From an uncultured Tessaracoccus sp. (GTDB taxonomy: Bacteria > Actinomycetota > Actinomycetes > Propionibacteriales > Propionibacteriaceae): a stretch of 64,000 nucleotides of DNA. Under the pieces are notes generated by a model. That model saw only the letters and a program-made list of their open reading frames with translations. It had not been told where the DNA came from and did no database searches. The stretch spans positions 13,913-77,912 of the forward strand of contig NZ_CAMYPD010000007.1 in the NCBI RefSeq assembly GCF_947286155.1, in the 5' to 3' direction. Both the position numbers and the translations under genes were made by a program. Positions 36,458-45,449 of the stretch are shown in pieces. The stretch's first letter is position 1. Each line of letters opens with the position of its first letter.

Positions 36458-36470
36458 AAGGACTCAGCAC

Positions 36471-37511
36471 ATGACCATGCGTCAGATGATCATGCCCGAG
36501 CCGGGCAAGGTTGAATTCCGCGAGGCGGAGATCCCATCCGTGGGCCCCGGAGAGGTCAAGCTCCGCATTCGTGCCCTGGGCATCTGCGGCTCGGACATCC
36601 ACGTCTTCCACGGCACCCACCCGTACACGGGCTACCCCGTGGTTCAAGGCCACGAGGTCTGCGGCGACATCGTCGAGGTGGCCCCCGACGTGCGCGGGCC
36701 CAAGGTGGGCGACCGTGTGGTCGTCCAGCCCCAGGTTGCGTGCGGCACGTGTGAGCAGTGCGTGGCAGGGCTCTATCACATCTGTGATGAGCTTAAGGTG
36801 ATGGGTTTCCAGACCGTTGGTCTCGGCAGCGATTTCTACGTGCTCCCCGCCCAACGAGTCACTGTCGTGCCCGAAGGCACCGACAGATTCGAGGCAGCAG
36901 CACTGGAGCCGCTCGCAGTCGCCGTGCATGCCGTTGACCGTGTCCTGACGGTGGAAGGCAAGGCAGTGTTGGTGATCGGTGGCGGACCTGTGGGCAATCT
37001 CACAGCCCAGGTCGCCCGAGCTATGGGCGCGAGCAAAGTCATTCTTAGCGAGCTGAGCCCCTATCGTCGTGATAAGGCGGCGGAATGCGACATCGCTCTC
37101 GTTGGTGATGGTTCGGCGCCAGCCACCCCGGATCAGGTGCGTGACGCCTTTGGCGGAGTACTCGCAGACATCGTGTTCGAATGTGTGGGAGCCATGCCCA
37201 CCGTCGCAGGAACTCTCGATCTGGTGCGCAAGGGCGGCACGGTCGTCGTTGTCGGAGTCGTGGGAGAACTGGTGCCCATGAACATGGGCTTTGTCCAAGA
37301 CCACGAACTGACGATCTTCGGCAGCGCCATGTATCAGGACCAAGATTTCGTTGCCGCATCGAAGCTGGTGGCTGAGGGAAAGGTCAACCTCAAGGTCCTG
37401 GTGTCGCGGGTAGTGCCGTTCGAGCAGTATCCCGATGCCTACCGCATCGCAGATACCGAGCGGAACAGCCTCATGAAGGTCTACGTCGATTTAGGCGATG
37501 CCGAGCGCTGA
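36471..37511 (+). CDS. Zinc-dependent sorbitol/threonine dehydrogenase-like protein
   Basis: A 346-residue zinc MDR with the full catalytic set (LGICGSDIHVFHG, Cys in CGSD; VQGHEVCGDIVEV) and a structural zinc loop with four Cys (CGTCEQCVAGLYHIC). The cofactor motif is VIGGGPVGNL, followed by an acidic-poor loop SELSPYRRDKAAE. It is near sorbitol, xylitol and L-threonine dehydrogenases. ATG 36471 has GAAAGGA upstream and starts 13 bases after the preceding stop. From about 36800 the codon use becomes less GC-biased than in the preceding genes, and the same holds for the next gene, which suggests that the end of the operon has a different recent origin. Confidence 0.87.
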   Translation: MTMRQMIMPEPGKVEFREAEIPSVGPGEVKLRIRALGICGSDIHVFHGTHPYTGYPVVQGHEVCGDIVEVAPDVRGPKVGDRVVVQPQVACGTCEQCVAGLYHICDELKVMGFQTVGLGSDFYVLPAQRVTVVPEGTDRFEAAALEPLAVAVHAVDRVLTVEGKAVLVIGGGPVGNLTAQVARAMGASKVILSELSPYRRDKAAECDIALVGDGSAPATPDQVRDAFGGVLADIVFECVGAMPTVAGTLDLVRKGGTVVVVGVVGELVPMNMGFVQDHELTIFGSAMYQDQDFVAASKLVAEGKVNLKVLVSRVVPFEQYPDAYRIADTERNSLMKVYVDLGDAER

Positions 37512-37598
37512 TCTGATTAACCCCGACCCCGCATATTCGCCCGCCACGGGAGCACGTGGTGCTGTCAAGTAGCCCCTCTTTCAGGACAAGGAACGCCA

Positions 37599-38543
37599 AT
37601 GAACCAAAGAATTCTCATCACGCCCAAGTCATTCACAAAGTACAAGGCCGTGCCAGTTCAGATGCTCGAAGACGCGGGATATGACATTGAATTCAATGAG
37701 ACCGGCCACACCCTGAGCGCAGAGGAGCTCATCGAGCGGGCAAGCAATGGGGTTGTCGGGATCATCGTCGGAGTAGATCCCATCAGTCAGGCTGTTGTCG
37801 ACGCCTGTGCGGACCTTCGCGCCGTGTCCAAGTACGGCGTGGGGATGGATAACATCGATCTTCCCGCATGCAAGGCCAAGGGAATCGCCGTCGACAATGC
37901 CCGTGGCACGAACAGCATCTCCGTGGCTGAATTGGCAGTAGGACTCATGTTCGAGGGTGCGCGACGTATGTCCGAGCATATCCGTGTCGTGCGGAACGGC
38001 GGGTGGGGACGCACGATGGGTGCCGAGCTGACCGGGAAACGGGTCGGGATTGTTGGCGGTGGACAGATTGGCCGAGCGGTGGCTGAGCGGTGTGTTGGGC
38101 TCGCGATGGACGTGCAAGTCTATGATCCGTTCTTGCCCGACGACGCATCGATCCGTGCCATCGGTGCCACTTGTACGGAAGACCTCGACGCGCTATTTTC
38201 GGAGTCCGACGTCGTGAGCCTGCACCTGCCGGTGACCGACGAGACGCGACACCTCGTCAATGCCGAACGCTTAGCGACGATGAAGCCCACTGCGATACTC
38301 ATCAATACGGCGCGTGGCGAGCTTGTGGACGAGGACGCGCTGCACTGCGCGCTTCGGGAAGGCGCACTCGGGTTTGCCGGTCAGGACGTCTTCTCGCAGG
38401 AACCGCCATCGGCGGATCACCCGCTGCTGCAGTTGCCGAACTTCGTGTTGACGCCGCATTTGGGTGCCTTCACGGGTGAGGCCGTGGAGCGGATGGCGGT
38501 GACGTCGACCGAGAATCTGTTGAGAATGCTCCGTGAGCGTTGA
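37599..38543 (+). CDS. D-isomer-specific 2-hydroxyacid dehydrogenase
   Basis: A 314-residue protein of the phosphoglycerate/2-hydroxyacid dehydrogenase family: SKYGVGMDNIDL, cofactor motif GIVGGGQIGRAVAE, an Arg in the NTARGELVDEDAL segment, Glu in GQDVFSQEPP and catalytic His in LTPHLGAF. It interconverts a 2-keto acid and D-2-hydroxy acid, or 3-phosphoglycerate-like substrates. No regulatory ACT domain follows, so it is not the serine-biosynthetic SerA type. ATG 37599 has AAGGAACG upstream. In this locus it could reduce a keto acid made by the aldolase route. Confidence 0.88.
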   Translation: MNQRILITPKSFTKYKAVPVQMLEDAGYDIEFNETGHTLSAEELIERASNGVVGIIVGVDPISQAVVDACADLRAVSKYGVGMDNIDLPACKAKGIAVDNARGTNSISVAELAVGLMFEGARRMSEHIRVVRNGGWGRTMGAELTGKRVGIVGGGQIGRAVAERCVGLAMDVQVYDPFLPDDASIRAIGATCTEDLDALFSESDVVSLHLPVTDETRHLVNAERLATMKPTAILINTARGELVDEDALHCALREGALGFAGQDVFSQEPPSADHPLLQLPNFVLTPHLGAFTGEAVERMAVTSTENLLRMLRER

Positions 38544-38562
38544 CTCACGGTGGTGGCGAAAA

Positions 38563-38594
38563 GTGAGGAGGAGGACGATCAGCCTCCCCCTCAC
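38563..38594. terminator. Terminator between convergent dehydrogenase genes
   Basis: A 12-bp stem with one mismatch (GTGAGGAGGAGG with CCTCCCCCTCAC) and an 8-base loop lies 19 bases after the hydroxyacid dehydrogenase stop and 21 bases from the end of the minus-strand gene. Confidence 0.55.
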
Positions 38595-38615
38595 AGCGTC
38601 TTTATACCGTCTGGC

Positions 38616-39647
38616 TCAGTCCTCCCAAACAATGGCCACCTTGCCTGCCTGGGCAGCATCTGCTGTCGCGTAGGCCTTGGCCGCTTCCGTGATCAGGAAT
38701 CGCTCCGTGACGACTCGCTCGGGATGCAGCCCCCAGCGGTCCAACAGCTGCAGGAGCTCCATCATGTGGCCGGTGGACGTCACCCACGAGCCATAGACAG
38801 TGAGCTGCTTGTGGATCAACGCGTGGCTCACATCGAGGTCGTTTATGATGCTGCCCTCGCCGACGAGTGCGACGCGGCCCCACGCCCTGGTGGCATGGAT
38901 CGTCGCAACCTGCCCGGCGCTGCTCCCCGAGCAGTCGATGCCGGCGTCGGCACCATCGGGCAGCAACTCGGCCAGTCGGGGTGATCCCGCCTCGATGGCA
39001 AAGTCGACCGCACCGAGCTGTTCGGCGAGTTCGCGACGGTCCGGGTTGAGGTCAACACCGACAATCCGCGCGGCGCCGAGCCTCTTGGCCAAGAGCCCTG
39101 CAGCCAGACCGACCGGGCCGAGACCAGTGATCAGCACATAGTCGCGGCCGCTGATGTCGATGCGACGGAGTGCCTCATAAGCAGTCCCGAAGCCGCAGGC
39201 GATGCAGGCACCGTCGACGAACGTCAGGCTATCGGGTAGGGTGAGGCAGTCGGCTTCGTCGGCGATGAGATAGTCGGAGTGGCCACCGTCACGCTGCCAG
39301 CCGTATGCTGCGCGCTTTGGGGAGAGACACGAGATCTGGTAGCCCTTGCGGCATTCGGCGCATTGGCCGCAGCCGCTGATGTGATAGACCACCACACGGT
39401 CGCCCGGCTTGATCCGGTCGACGCCTTCGCCGACGGACTCGACACGGCCCGATGGCTCGTGGCCGCTGATGACGCCTTGGTATGCCTCTGGTCCTTCGCC
39501 GAGATGCTCTCGGTAGATCGCCCTGAGGTCGCTACCGCAAATGGTCGAAGCGCGCATGGCGATGCGAACCTGACCTGGGCCGGGGGTGGGGTCTGGAACT
39601 TCCTTGAGCTCAACTCGGCTTCCGCCGGGGAGATATGCTGCGAACAA
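38616..39647 (-). CDS. Zinc-dependent alcohol dehydrogenase, medium-chain type
   Basis: A 343-residue MDR protein: STICGSDLRAIYR with the catalytic Cys, SGHEPSGRVESVGEG, a structural zinc loop (CGQCAECRKGYQISC), and the cofactor motif ITGLGPVGLAAG, followed by VGVDLNPDR, where Asp at the second-strand end favours NAD. It differs from the two MDR genes upstream and lies on the opposite strand, closing the locus. The start ATG 39647 has AAGGAGGACAAGG-type sequence upstream on the minus strand. Substrate is unknown; polyol oxidation fits the context. Confidence 0.87.
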   Translation of the reverse strand: MFAAYLPGGSRVELKEVPDPTPGPGQVRIAMRASTICGSDLRAIYREHLGEGPEAYQGVISGHEPSGRVESVGEGVDRIKPGDRVVVYHISGCGQCAECRKGYQISCLSPKRAAYGWQRDGGHSDYLIADEADCLTLPDSLTFVDGACIACGFGTAYEALRRIDISGRDYVLITGLGPVGLAAGLLAKRLGAARIVGVDLNPDRRELAEQLGAVDFAIEAGSPRLAELLPDGADAGIDCSGSSAGQVATIHATRAWGRVALVGEGSIINDLDVSHALIHKQLTVYGSWVTSTGHMMELLQLLDRWGLHPERVVTERFLITEAAKAYATADAAQAGKVAIVWED

Positions 39648-40439
39648 CCTTGTCCTCCTTGTAGGAACGTTACCTCATCTGAGAATAGCGCAGAGGGCAC
39701 CAAATGGTGGGCGGGGAGTGCATAGAACGGAGCGTGTCACACGACGTCAGCGAAGAGGCGAGTGGCTCGGATTGGGCCATTTCGCTGTACCTTCCGAGCC
39801 TCCTGGCCGTGCTGCCCGCATAGGTCGGGCAGTCAATCCATTCGTGCCCGGGTTGGCGCTGAGGCAGGCTCGGACATACTCTCGAATGCATGTGCGGAAT
39901 CTTTGCACTGACTTAGGTCTCGTCCTGTCAAGCTTCAGCCGGCATCGGCGGCAAGCCAACAATGCCAGCGCCTCTACAAGCCCTTGTCCAGCCAGAGCTC
40001 GAGGGCTGTCTCATACTCGTATTCGCATAGGATCAGATACCTGTGCTCATGGTTGCTTGTGCTCATGGCTACCCTTTTTCGTTGTGGAGCTCGTCTAAGG
40101 CCTTCCCAGGGAGAGCGATCCAGGTACTACAGTCCGATCTGGACTCCGCGCTGTTTCCTCGTTTCACGTGAGTGCTCAATGGCTGCCCGTCTCGCTTACA
40201 ACACATTGGCCGGCGTGGCATCTGCGAGCACTGTTCCAACCCATTTCAATGCGTGGCTCAAAGGAATCTTCAAATTTTGGGGTCATGATCTCGGCAGGTA
40301 CGGACAGGGCGAAACTCAGGGTCGTTGGAGGCGGCGACCATCATTTCCGTGGGTGCGTCGAAGTCTGCATGACACGAAGGTCGGTGCCCCCACATAGATA
40401 TGGGGCCAGGAACGACAGTTGCCCCCCACACACGCTTCA
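39648..40439. other. Intergenic region of about 790 bases without a convincing gene
   Basis: Apart from the promoter of the minus-strand dehydrogenase and one possible 30-codon frame (listed separately), I see no supported gene. Several short frames on both strands are Ser/Arg-rich and lack ribosome-binding sites. GC content is lower than in the flanking genes, suggesting decayed inserted DNA. Confidence 0.5.
39974..40066 (-). CDS. Possible 30-residue small protein
   Basis: ATG 40066 with AAGGGTAG upstream opens MSTSNHEHRYLILCEYEYE, continuing to ALELWLDKGL and a TAG stop. The composition is protein-like (alternating Tyr/Glu, amphipathic end), but the frame is too short to judge and may be a relic of a longer gene. 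Confidence 0.25.
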   Translation of the reverse strand: MSTSNHEHRYLILCEYEYETALELWLDKGL

Positions 40440-43400
40440 TCAGCCCAGCGCGACGTCGAGGGCTTTCCAGTCGATATCCGACGGTGCCACTGCCAGCACG
40501 CTGGCGAGCAGCCCCTGGCGCGACGCGCGGACGGCGTCGTCGTCGGCGTTCACGAGGATGTCATCGAAGAACCGCTGCGCGGCGTCGACGAGCGGTGCCG
40601 TGCACTGCACGAGTTCCGCCAGCGGCACGTCGGGGAGTCCGTCGGGCAGTGCCTCGAGCTGTTCGCGCAGCGCCACCTCGGCTGGCTCGGTGAGCAGGGC
40701 CGCGTCGTAGCTGGCGGGTGCGTCGTCGGGGAGGATCCGCTGAATGCGCACGAGCGCCGCGACAAGGGGTTTCACCGAGTCGCCGGCATCAACGATCTCG
40801 CGCAGCAGACGCGCGGCGCGGCCAGGGGCATTCGCCGCAGGCAGCACCGCGGCGACGATCTCAGCCGAGTGGCCCTCGTCGCGCAGCAGCTGCGCGAAGC
40901 GTCCAACGGTGAACTCCTCCGCGGCATCGACTGCGCCGTCGACCACGTCAACGCCCTGCTCGGCGATGCGCGCGACGGCCGCCTCGAGGCCTTGTCGGAT
41001 CGTTATTGCTTCGACGCCGGGCACCTCACGCAGGACCCGCACGACGCCGAGCGCGGCGCGTCGCAGCCCGAACGGGTCTGACGAACCAGTCGGTTTCACG
41101 CCGAGCGCGAACATGGCGGCCAGGAGGTCGAGGCGGTCGCCCAACGCCAGCAGCGCGCCGGGCACCGTCGAGGGCACATCGTCGGCGGACGTGTGCGGCT
41201 GCTCCATCTCGTACAGGGCATCGGCGACGGCCTGCGTCTCGCCCTTGCGCACCGCATATTCGCGCGCGACGAAGCCCGCCAGGGAGCTCATCTCCACAAC
41301 AAGATTGGTAGCCAGGTCGAACTTTGCGAGCTCGCCGGCGCGCTGCAGCGTCGCTCGATCTTCCAGCCCGACGATGTCCGCCAGCCCCCCTGCGACGTCG
41401 GCGATGCGACGCGCGCGTTGGCCCACCGAGCCGAGTCGATCCTCGAAGGTGAGCTTGTCGAGACCGGGCACGAAGGCGTCGACGCGCTCCTCGGCCAGGT
41501 CTTGGTTCCAGAAGAACAGCGCGTCCTCGTAGCGGGCGCGCAGCACCGACTCATTGCCGGCCGCGACGAGCTGCTCGTCGCAGGTGCCGTTGGCCATCGT
41601 GACGAAGTAGGCCATGAGTTTGCCGTCGGCATCGCGCACCGGCAGGTAGCGCTGGTGCTTCGCCATGACGGAGGTCAAAATGCGCTCTGGCAACTCCAGA
41701 TACCGCTCGTCGAAGGTGCCGAGAATGCCGACGGGCTCCTCCACGAGGTTGGTGATCTCATCCACCAGCGCGGCGTTCGCGTCGAAGTCGATGACGCCGC
41801 CCACCGACGTCGCCAGCCGCTCAGCCTGCTCGACGACACTCGCCCGGCGCTCATCCGGCGCGAGCAACACCTTGCCCGCAGCGAGGGTGGGGATGAGCTC
41901 GTCAGCGGAGGCGACGTCGCGGAACCCGACGGGGACCCCGTCGGCGCGCGTGCTGGACTCAGCGGTGCTCGCCGTCACCCGCTGCAGGTAGGTGGTGCGG
42001 CCTGCGCGCACGCCCGAGACCTCCACCGGCACCACCGCGGTGCCCCACAGCGCCACCAGCCAGCGGATAGCGCGCGAGAATGACAGCTTCTCGTCGCACC
42101 AGCGCATGTTCTTCTCGGCGCGCAACCCTGAGACAATATCGGCGACGATCTCAGCCACGACGGTGCGCACGTCGCGCCCGGTCACCTCGACCTCGACGGC
42201 AGCGTGCTCGTTCCCGCCGATCTCAGCCTTGACTACGGCATCGACGTCCACACCTTGCCCGCGAGCGAAGCCCTGCAGCGCCTTCGTCGGGTTGCCGTCG
42301 CCGTCGAACGCCGCCGCCCACTTCGGGCCCTTGCGCAGCTGCTTCGCGTCCGGCTCGGCGGGGGCGACGTCGGCCACGGTGGCGACGATGCGTCGCGGCG
42401 TGCCCTCAACCCGTACCTCGCCGTGCTCCAAGCGCGTGCCCGCCAGCTTCTCGGTGAGCTGCGAGCGCACGAAATCGACGGTGGGCGCCACCACATGCGG
42501 GGGCAGCTCTTCGACGCCGATCTCCACGGCAAGGGTCTGCGCGGACGTCGGCAGATCGCCCTCGACAACGGGCTGAGCCTCGACGGGCTGCGCCTCGCGT
42601 AGCAGTGGGAAGCCGAGCTCCTCGCGCCGCTCGACCCAGAGCGCGGCGGTGTCGCGCATGAGGCGGCGCATCGTCGCGAACGCCTTGGCACGCTCCGTCG
42701 TGGAGATGGCGCCGCGAGCGTCGAGCACGTTGAACGCGTGCGACGATTTCAGAATGTAGATGTGCGCCGGCACGGGGAGGCGAGCCTCGACCATGCGCGT
42801 CGCCTCCGAGACGTACGCCTCGTACAGCGAGCGGTTCGCGTCGACGTTGGCGTCGTCGAGATAGTACCGGCTCATCTCGTACTCTTGCTGGCCGTACGCC
42901 TCGCCGTAGGTAACCTCACGACCGTCGGCTGCGACGGCGTAGACGATGTCCTTGAAGTGCGTTTTGCCTTGTAGGGCCATCAAAATGCGCTCGATGCCGT
43001 AGGTGAGTTCGACGGGGATCGGGTCGAGGTTCTGCCCGCCCACCTGCTGGAAGTAGGTGAACTGCGTGATCTCCATGCCGTCGAGCCAGACCTCCCAGCC
43101 CAGCCCCCACGCGCCGATGGCCGGCTGCTGCCAGTTGTCTTCGACGAAGCGCACGTCGTGGGCGTCGAGGTCGATGCCGAGCGCCTCGAGCGAGCCGAGA
43201 TACAGTTCCTGCGGGTTGCCCGGCTCGGGCTTCAGGATCACCTGGAACTGCGTGTGCGTCTGGAGCCGGTTCGGGTTCTCGCCGTAGCGGGAGTCGTCGG
43301 GGCGCACCGAAGGCTCGACGTACGCCACGTCCCACGGCTCAGGGCCGAGCACGCGCAGCACCGTCGCCTGGTTCATGGTGCCGGCACCGACCTCCGTGTT

Positions 43401-43478
43401 GAAGGGCTGCCACGTGAGGCATCCCTTGGAAGTCCAGTAGTCCGAAAGCTTGCGGAGGGCATCTTGCATCGTCAGCAC
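40440..43478 (-). CDS. glyQS: Glycyl-tRNA synthetase, fused alpha-beta chain
   Basis: One 1012-residue chain contains both subunits of the bacterial alpha2beta2 enzyme. Residues 1 to about 300 are the alpha subunit: MQDALRKLSDYWTSKGCL, GAGTMNQATVLRVLGPEPW, and GLGWEVWLDGMEITQFTYFQ with class II motifs. A short linker with repeated EAQPV leads to the beta subunit from about 316 (LAVEIGVEELPPHVV), including an HD-like region (MAKHQRYLPV, YFVTMANG) and a C-terminal anticodon-binding domain (EFTVGRFAQLL to the end). The enzyme charges tRNA-Gly and is essential. Many Actinobacteria use the unrelated single-chain alpha2 form, so this type is notable. An MFS gene lies 71 bases upstream on the same strand. 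Confidence 0.95.
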   Translation of the reverse strand: MLTMQDALRKLSDYWTSKGCLTWQPFNTEVGAGTMNQATVLRVLGPEPWDVAYVEPSVRPDDSRYGENPNRLQTHTQFQVILKPEPGNPQELYLGSLEALGIDLDAHDVRFVEDNWQQPAIGAWGLGWEVWLDGMEITQFTYFQQVGGQNLDPIPVELTYGIERILMALQGKTHFKDIVYAVAADGREVTYGEAYGQQEYEMSRYYLDDANVDANRSLYEAYVSEATRMVEARLPVPAHIYILKSSHAFNVLDARGAISTTERAKAFATMRRLMRDTAALWVERREELGFPLLREAQPVEAQPVVEGDLPTSAQTLAVEIGVEELPPHVVAPTVDFVRSQLTEKLAGTRLEHGEVRVEGTPRRIVATVADVAPAEPDAKQLRKGPKWAAAFDGDGNPTKALQGFARGQGVDVDAVVKAEIGGNEHAAVEVEVTGRDVRTVVAEIVADIVSGLRAEKNMRWCDEKLSFSRAIRWLVALWGTAVVPVEVSGVRAGRTTYLQRVTASTAESSTRADGVPVGFRDVASADELIPTLAAGKVLLAPDERRASVVEQAERLATSVGGVIDFDANAALVDEITNLVEEPVGILGTFDERYLELPERILTSVMAKHQRYLPVRDADGKLMAYFVTMANGTCDEQLVAAGNESVLRARYEDALFFWNQDLAEERVDAFVPGLDKLTFEDRLGSVGQRARRIADVAGGLADIVGLEDRATLQRAGELAKFDLATNLVVEMSSLAGFVAREYAVRKGETQAVADALYEMEQPHTSADDVPSTVPGALLALGDRLDLLAAMFALGVKPTGSSDPFGLRRAALGVVRVLREVPGVEAITIRQGLEAAVARIAEQGVDVVDGAVDAAEEFTVGRFAQLLRDEGHSAEIVAAVLPAANAPGRAARLLREIVDAGDSVKPLVAALVRIQRILPDDAPASYDAALLTEPAEVALREQLEALPDGLPDVPLAELVQCTAPLVDAAQRFFDDILVNADDDAVRASRQGLLASVLAVAPSDIDWKALDVALG

Positions 43479-43549
43479 GCGGTCAGTCTAGCGACGTGGT
43501 GCCTGGAGGTCAGCCTGTCCCGGCCGCCGGTACGAGATCTGGCGCGTTA

Positions 43550-44857
43550 TCACCGACGGCGCTGCCGCCGGTTGCGCCACTGCCGGCCGATCGCCTCCCG
43601 CCACGTGGGCACGGTCACGCCTTGGGCCCGCATTTGGCGACGGAGGCGCGTGCGGGTGATGTAGATGCCGAGCAGCCCGAAGGCGAACATCGGAATCTGC
43701 ACCCACATGGCCTGCTGCCACTGCTCGAAGGTGTAGGAGCTGGCGCCGCCGGAGATGGTGTCGAGTACCCAACCGATGAGCAGAATCGTGAGCGTCGCGC
43801 CCAGAAAACCGCCCATGATGACGACGCCACTAGCCACCCCGATACGCGCCAGGGGTAGCAGCGTGCGCGGGTAGTCGAACCCGACGGCGGTGCCCGGCCC
43901 GCCGGCGGCCAGCGACAGCACCAGCAGCACGATCAGCCACAGCGGCGCCTGACCCGGCCAGAGCAGAACTGCTAGCCAGCAGAATAATGACGCCCAGATA
44001 ATGGTGAGCGCGAGGTTCGACCGTCGCAGCGGATGCCGAGCAGTGAGCACGCCGATCAGCGGGCCAATGAAGATGCCTGACACCGTAATGATCGTGAACA
44101 TCAGCGACGCCATCGCCTGACTCAACCCCTGAGCCTGTTGCAGGTACGGCAGCCCCCACATCAGCACGAACGCGTTCATAGAGAACCCAGCCGTCAAATG
44201 GACGAAGAACCCCAGCTGCGTCCCTGGGTGGCGGATCGTCTCCGCGAGGTTACGGTTGACGTCGCGCAATCGTGGTGGTGTGACGGGTTGCTGGTGGCCT
44301 GGGGCATTGCGGACGAGCGCGAACACCGTCGCAGACATCGCAGACCCGAGGCCCGCGGCCACCAGAAGTCCGAAGCGCCAACCTTGATGCTGAATGAGCG
44401 GCAGGAGTCCGTAGACGGCCGCGAGCTGGCCAAACACCGACGTCATCCCGGCAAGCTGGGCGAGCAGTGGCACCATCGTCGGCGGGAACCACCGGGGAAT
44501 CAGCGCCAACAGCGACACATAGATACATGCGTCCCCGAGCCCGACGAGAAACCGCGCGACGTAAGCCCAAGCCAGCACGTCGACCGTCGCAAGGAGCAGC
44601 TGTCCGCAAGCCATCACCGCGGAGCCCGTCGTCATCATGAGGCGCGGACCGAAGCGGTCGAGCAACGTGCCGACGGGGATCTGCGCCAGCGCGTAGACAG
44701 CCACCTGCATCACGACGAACGTCGAGACCACCGACGGCGTGGCCCCGAAATGGTCGGCAGCCTCGAGACCGGCCACGCCTAATGAAGAGCGGTGCAGCAT
44801 CGCGACGATGTAGGCCAATAGGCCAGCCCCGAGCACCAGCCAACGTCGAGCCATCAT
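43550..44857 (-). CDS. MFS transporter
   Basis: ATG 44857 (or the adjacent ATG 44854) follows AAGGCAGGTG and starts directly in the first membrane segment (MMARRWLVLGAGLLAYIVAM). Twelve hydrophobic segments are visible, with the MFS signature between segments 2 and 3 (GTLLDRFGPRLMMTTGS) and a basic C-terminal tail. A longer frame reaching 45220 overlaps the divergent Nudix gene and is not credible. Substrate cannot be inferred; the pattern resembles nitrate/oxalate-formate type porters and general metabolite exporters. It ends 71 bases before the glyQS start, so the two may share a transcript. Confidence 0.85.
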   Translation of the reverse strand: MMARRWLVLGAGLLAYIVAMLHRSSLGVAGLEAADHFGATPSVVSTFVVMQVAVYALAQIPVGTLLDRFGPRLMMTTGSAVMACGQLLLATVDVLAWAYVARFLVGLGDACIYVSLLALIPRWFPPTMVPLLAQLAGMTSVFGQLAAVYGLLPLIQHQGWRFGLLVAAGLGSAMSATVFALVRNAPGHQQPVTPPRLRDVNRNLAETIRHPGTQLGFFVHLTAGFSMNAFVLMWGLPYLQQAQGLSQAMASLMFTIITVSGIFIGPLIGVLTARHPLRRSNLALTIIWASLFCWLAVLLWPGQAPLWLIVLLVLSLAAGGPGTAVGFDYPRTLLPLARIGVASGVVIMGGFLGATLTILLIGWVLDTISGGASSYTFEQWQQAMWVQIPMFAFGLLGIYITRTRLRRQMRAQGVTVPTWREAIGRQWRNRRQRRR

Positions 44858-44926
44858 CACCTGCCTTAGTTTCACGGAAAGGATACTGTGCAGTGCGGTG
44901 ATCGTGGATGCTGTTACGTTGTCGAC

Positions 44927-45313
44927 GTGAAACGCATCGAGGTGGTCGGAGCCGTCATCATGCGCGACGGGCTGGTGTTCGCTGCCCGCCGCGGGCCCGG
45001 ACGTGCCCTCGACGGGCTCTGGGAGTTCCCGGGAGGCAAGCTCGAACCAGGAGAAACCCCTAGCCAAGCGCTTATTCGGGAGATCCAGGAGGAGCTCGGC
45101 TGCACGGTCGACGTGGGCGAGCACCTCGTCGACACCGAACACGCCTACAGCTACGGCCTCGTCGCACTGTCGACATACCGGTGCACCATCGTCGACGGCG
45201 AACCCCAGCTCATCGAGCACAGCGAGGCGCGATGGGTGGCGACGGAGGACCTCGCCCAGCTTGACTGGGCGCCTGCGGATCTCCCGACGGTCGCGTTCCT
45301 TACGAACGGTTGA
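44927..45313 (+). CDS. Nudix hydrolase, MutT-like
   Basis: A 128-residue Nudix protein with a complete box GX5EX7REUXEEXGU (GGKLEPGETPSQALIREIQEELGC), the preceding LDGLWEFPGG segment and the later EHSEARWVATEDLAQLDWAPAD. This pattern is that of MutT-type 8-oxo-dGTP or CTP pyrophosphohydrolases, which cleanse the nucleotide pool. GTG 44927 is chosen because the family begins with KRIEVVGAVI; an ATG further upstream would add cysteine-rich residues atypical of the family. It diverges from the MFS gene. An 80-bp palindromic repeat follows 47 bases downstream. Confidence 0.9.
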   Translation: MKRIEVVGAVIMRDGLVFAARRGPGRALDGLWEFPGGKLEPGETPSQALIREIQEELGCTVDVGEHLVDTEHAYSYGLVALSTYRCTIVDGEPQLIEHSEARWVATEDLAQLDWAPADLPTVAFLTNG

Positions 45314-45360
45314 GCTTTAGCGCTCGTGTGTGGGCGCGAGTGGGCAGTGAGCGGCACTGA

Positions 45361-45442
45361 AACTTCAAAATCCGTACGCAGATTGAGCTAACCCCCCGAT
45401 TTCGGCATGCTTGGTCGATCTGCGTACGGATTATGAAGGTTT
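45361..45442. repeat. 80-bp palindromic repeat, copy A
   Basis: Outer arms AACTTCAAAATCCGTACGCA and its complement (two differences: ATTATGAAGG) flank a 35-base centre containing CCCCCCGATTTCGG. Copies B and C are at 56446 and 57661. It lies between convergent Nudix and TadE-like genes and could also stop transcription. Confidence 0.85.
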
Positions 45443-45449
45443 TTCGCGG

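Noticed and set aside
39984..40397. 137-codon plus-strand frame in the gap before glyQS
   Set aside because: No ribosome-binding site, composition rich in Ser/Arg, and no motif; treated as non-coding.
44858..45220. Longer N-terminus of the MFS protein
   Set aside because: It would overlap the divergent Nudix gene, whose motif is complete; the extension has no membrane-protein character.
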